Source: Bradysia coprophila (taxonomy: Eukaryota; Arthropoda; Insecta; Diptera; Sciaridae). From it: a stretch of DNA of 64,000 nt. The translations under genes and the position numbers were made by a program. Under the pieces are notes generated by a model. It did not search any database and had not been told where the DNA came from. It saw nothing but the letters and a program-made list of their open reading frames with translations. Positions 61,498 through 64,000 of this stretch are shown here, one piece after another. The DNA is taken from the NCBI RefSeq assembly GCF_014529535.1, contig NW_023503648.1:62001-126000 (forward strand), written 5' to 3'. Position 1 is the stretch's first letter; each line of letters opens with the position of its first letter.

Positions 61498-64000
61498 TCG
61501 AAGTTTTGACCAATTCACAGATTTTTTTAGAAAATAAATTTTGTTTACAAAGTACGACCCTAAATCGACCCAATTTTGTCAGCCGCCAAAAATGTGCCGG
61601 AGGCCGTTTTCGATGTCGATGAAAATAAGTATGTGTAAGGTGCTCTGCAGCAAGAACTAAATGGGTATCGACAATTCTGATCAAAATAATTTCTAGAAAC
61701 AGTGTAAAATCAAAAATATAGGACCGCCATTTTGTAATTTCCTTACGGGCGGCTGTACGTTTCGACGTTTAGACGAACTTATAAAAAGAACAGTGCATTT
61801 TAGAGACATACCGTGGAACAATTTTTTGTTTAGAATAATGTTTTACGTCGATTAAAAATAACTTATAAAAACTTCAATCCCCCATTGGAAATATACTCTC
61901 GGCAACACGTCCAGCCGCTCCTAGTTCAGCCCCTTGTGTTGGCTGATTATTGTTCAAAGTTATATTCCTTAAATGTTGACTATGCCTCACTGTTTATCCC
62001 AGCAGGGAGGGACTGTGGTAAAGGAAGTTGTAAAATCTCAGTTTCAGGAATCGTGAAAATCTTAGCTTATATCTCAACACTCACATAACGGCTTAAAGCC
62101 CGCCAACAGCATTCGAATGGCACTGACTCCCCATTGAAACTACCTGATGGTCCCCTATTTCATGAATTTATTCGGAATTGACGCGGTGAGGTAACCATAA
62201 TATCTAGAGGAATTGTCCAGTTGTTAAAAAAGTCCTGCACCGACGTAATTCTGTTTCATAACCCCATGGTACCCAGATGTTTAGGGATGCTAGGAGATGT
62301 TATTTTTCCGGTAAATTTCCGAGAATCATCTAAATCTAATCTCGGTGATTCATTGGAATTAGGAAAAAAGTTGTTCCACGACAGGCTTTCAAGCTTAGAG
62401 TAATTATACCTAGAGAGGAAATTCGCACTACGAAAAGCGGTCCCGACATCAATGTGTATGAGATACATTTACGTAATGATTTACGTAGAGCTTCTACCAA
62501 TACACTCACTTTTGAGATTTCTGCGATTTCTGTCAAAATATTTATTGACGTTGTTCATCGAAACAGTCGTATGCGTTGAATGTTATTTATTTTTAAATTT
62601 CATCAGTGAAACCTACAAAAAATAAATAAAATTGCGATGGTCCATTCCTGTTCTATTAAAGGGTGTATGTCCCGAAGTAATGCGAAGTAGAAAACATACT
62701 TAGTAATTGATGTGCACATAACCACATTCTTGCATGTTGTCTCCCCAGCTTTTTTTGACATAGTTTTCCGTCTGATCAAACCGATTGCAATAAATGGAAA
62801 TAAATAATTCTTCAATCAAACAATCAGCAATGTTATGTGTACAAACACACCAGAGTATGTGAAAATCACTTCATGGAAAGTGACATCAATAGAAATAATC
62901 ACAGATCCACGTGTTGGATGTGGTTGCGTTTTGTCTCAATGTTTTGTCTTTACTAGCAATAGGTCGGATCTTCAGAATAAATAAATTAATTCAACTATCA
63001 GTCAATTGTTTATTCGAGGGACATTGCAAAAATGACTTTTGTTAAAAAATAATACAAAAAAATTCCGACAGAATCTGTTAGCTTGTCTTGTATACCAAAT
63101 TTCCAAGCGAATTTGAGATATTGGGGGATCGTAATTTAAATTAAACGCCATTGTTCTTAATCACAGAAAATGACAGTCCAGCTATATCACTTATCTTTGT
63201 ATCAAAATTTTCACAAGAAAAAATTTAAAAAAAAATTATTGGTAACTTAATTCAAATTTTATGCGCCGAAATTTGCCCTCTTAATTAAGAGGGCAAACAC
63301 ATACTACCAAACATTTCGTATTTGATGTTGGGACCACATATTTTACGTAATTTTGTTCGAAATTTCCTCTCTAGTTATAATTACTCTAAGCTTTCAAGTA
63401 AGAAAAGATTTTTTGTTAAAATGTTCTGGAGATTTCCGACTTTTCCACTCGATTTTCCATTTTCCATACAAAATGAGTTTTTCATTCTAAATAACACAAA
63501 GAAAAAAAAATCTGAAAGACGTTTGCTATGGGCCTGACACAAGGGATTGAGCAACTTTATGACAAGACTGTTTTTCTGACGATTTTTAGTGACCATATTT
63601 TGCGCAAAATTTAGAAATTTTGATCAACTTTTCGACTAATATTCCACTAATATTTTCTCATAGAAATGTTGCAAGCGCCACACTTGGAAAATAACTTTTT
63701 TTTACCTCGGTCTAAGCTACAGTCTCATGGCTCTATGTTCGATTGATCTATTTATCAAGTTGCTTCACAATGTCAATCAATAAAGTAAATCACATAAAAT
63801 CCATCAACCGTTCACAGAAACGGAAATCTGTCTCTATTTCAAATTTGATTAATTTCTGACGACACATAATGCTCTTCCACATATATATCTAATGCCCGTT
63901 CACTCATAATGTTGAATCTCTGAATGTTATCGATACGTTAATTTCTTAATGGAATTTCGAGATGATGATGCGAGACACAGAGTTTTATTAATTGATGTGA
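61498..64000. other. Gene-poor right end with a diverged inverted repeat
   Basis: No recognised gene. A 40-bp segment at 62385-62425 (CTTAGAGTAATTATACCTAG) pairs with 63358-63400 in inverse orientation, and flanking GGTCCCGACATCAA words also match, so a decayed element of about 1 kb may span them. Small frames (61885-62088, 63322-63537) have no known motif. Confidence 0.4.

Overview
The window looks like a piece of an AT-rich insect nuclear genome, most likely a fly or gnat (Diptera). Its genes have short spliced introns with GT/AG borders. The recognisable proteins are closest, as I remember the families, to the Drosophila ones: RfC4, Sce/RING1 and polyubiquitin. The spaces between genes are packed with transposon debris. 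Which dipteran family this is cannot be decided from the sequence; a fungus-gnat-like genome is only a guess.

Layout. 1-1588 (-) is a long intact transposase reading frame of the DDE_Tnp_4 type that runs off the left edge. 3623-4844 (+) is RfC4, a clamp-loader subunit, in three exons. 5185-10256 is a composite repeat followed by a 3.3 kb giant foldback element. 11617-13222 (-) is Sce/RING1, the Polycomb E3 ligase, in three exons. 13427-18992 holds MITEs, an RTE LINE tail, a frameshifted reverse transcriptase and Helitron-like ends. 19460-23510 and 30636-33028 (+) are two tandem paralogues of an MFS sugar-transporter-like gene with the same three-exon structure; mobile elements have swollen intron 2 of the first to 2.6 kb. 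34600-50870 carries a 12.2 kb-spaced segmental duplication, each copy with a six-unit polyubiquitin gene (-). Between them lies a third, broken copy in which ubiquitin without its start codon is fused to an unrecognised 121-residue tail. Fragments of other genes, among them what looks like the C-terminus of a PUS7-type pseudouridine synthase, lie next to it. 50870-64000 is gene-poor: a MITE, a 0.9 kb inverted-repeat element, a tRNA-derived sequence, a perfect 35-bp hairpin and an inverted copy of the composite repeat at 5185-6936.

How the genes relate. The host genes are ordinary housekeeping or regulatory genes (DNA replication, chromatin silencing, transport, protein turnover) and form no pathway together. 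The coherent story is genome turnover. Several insertions can be proved and ordered because the window also holds the uninterrupted paralogous site: a hAT-type MITE in the 25.1 kb repeat, an RTE tail in a MITE, and a hAT-type element in one arm of the ubiquitin duplication. I found no CRISPR array, rRNA or intact tRNA gene.
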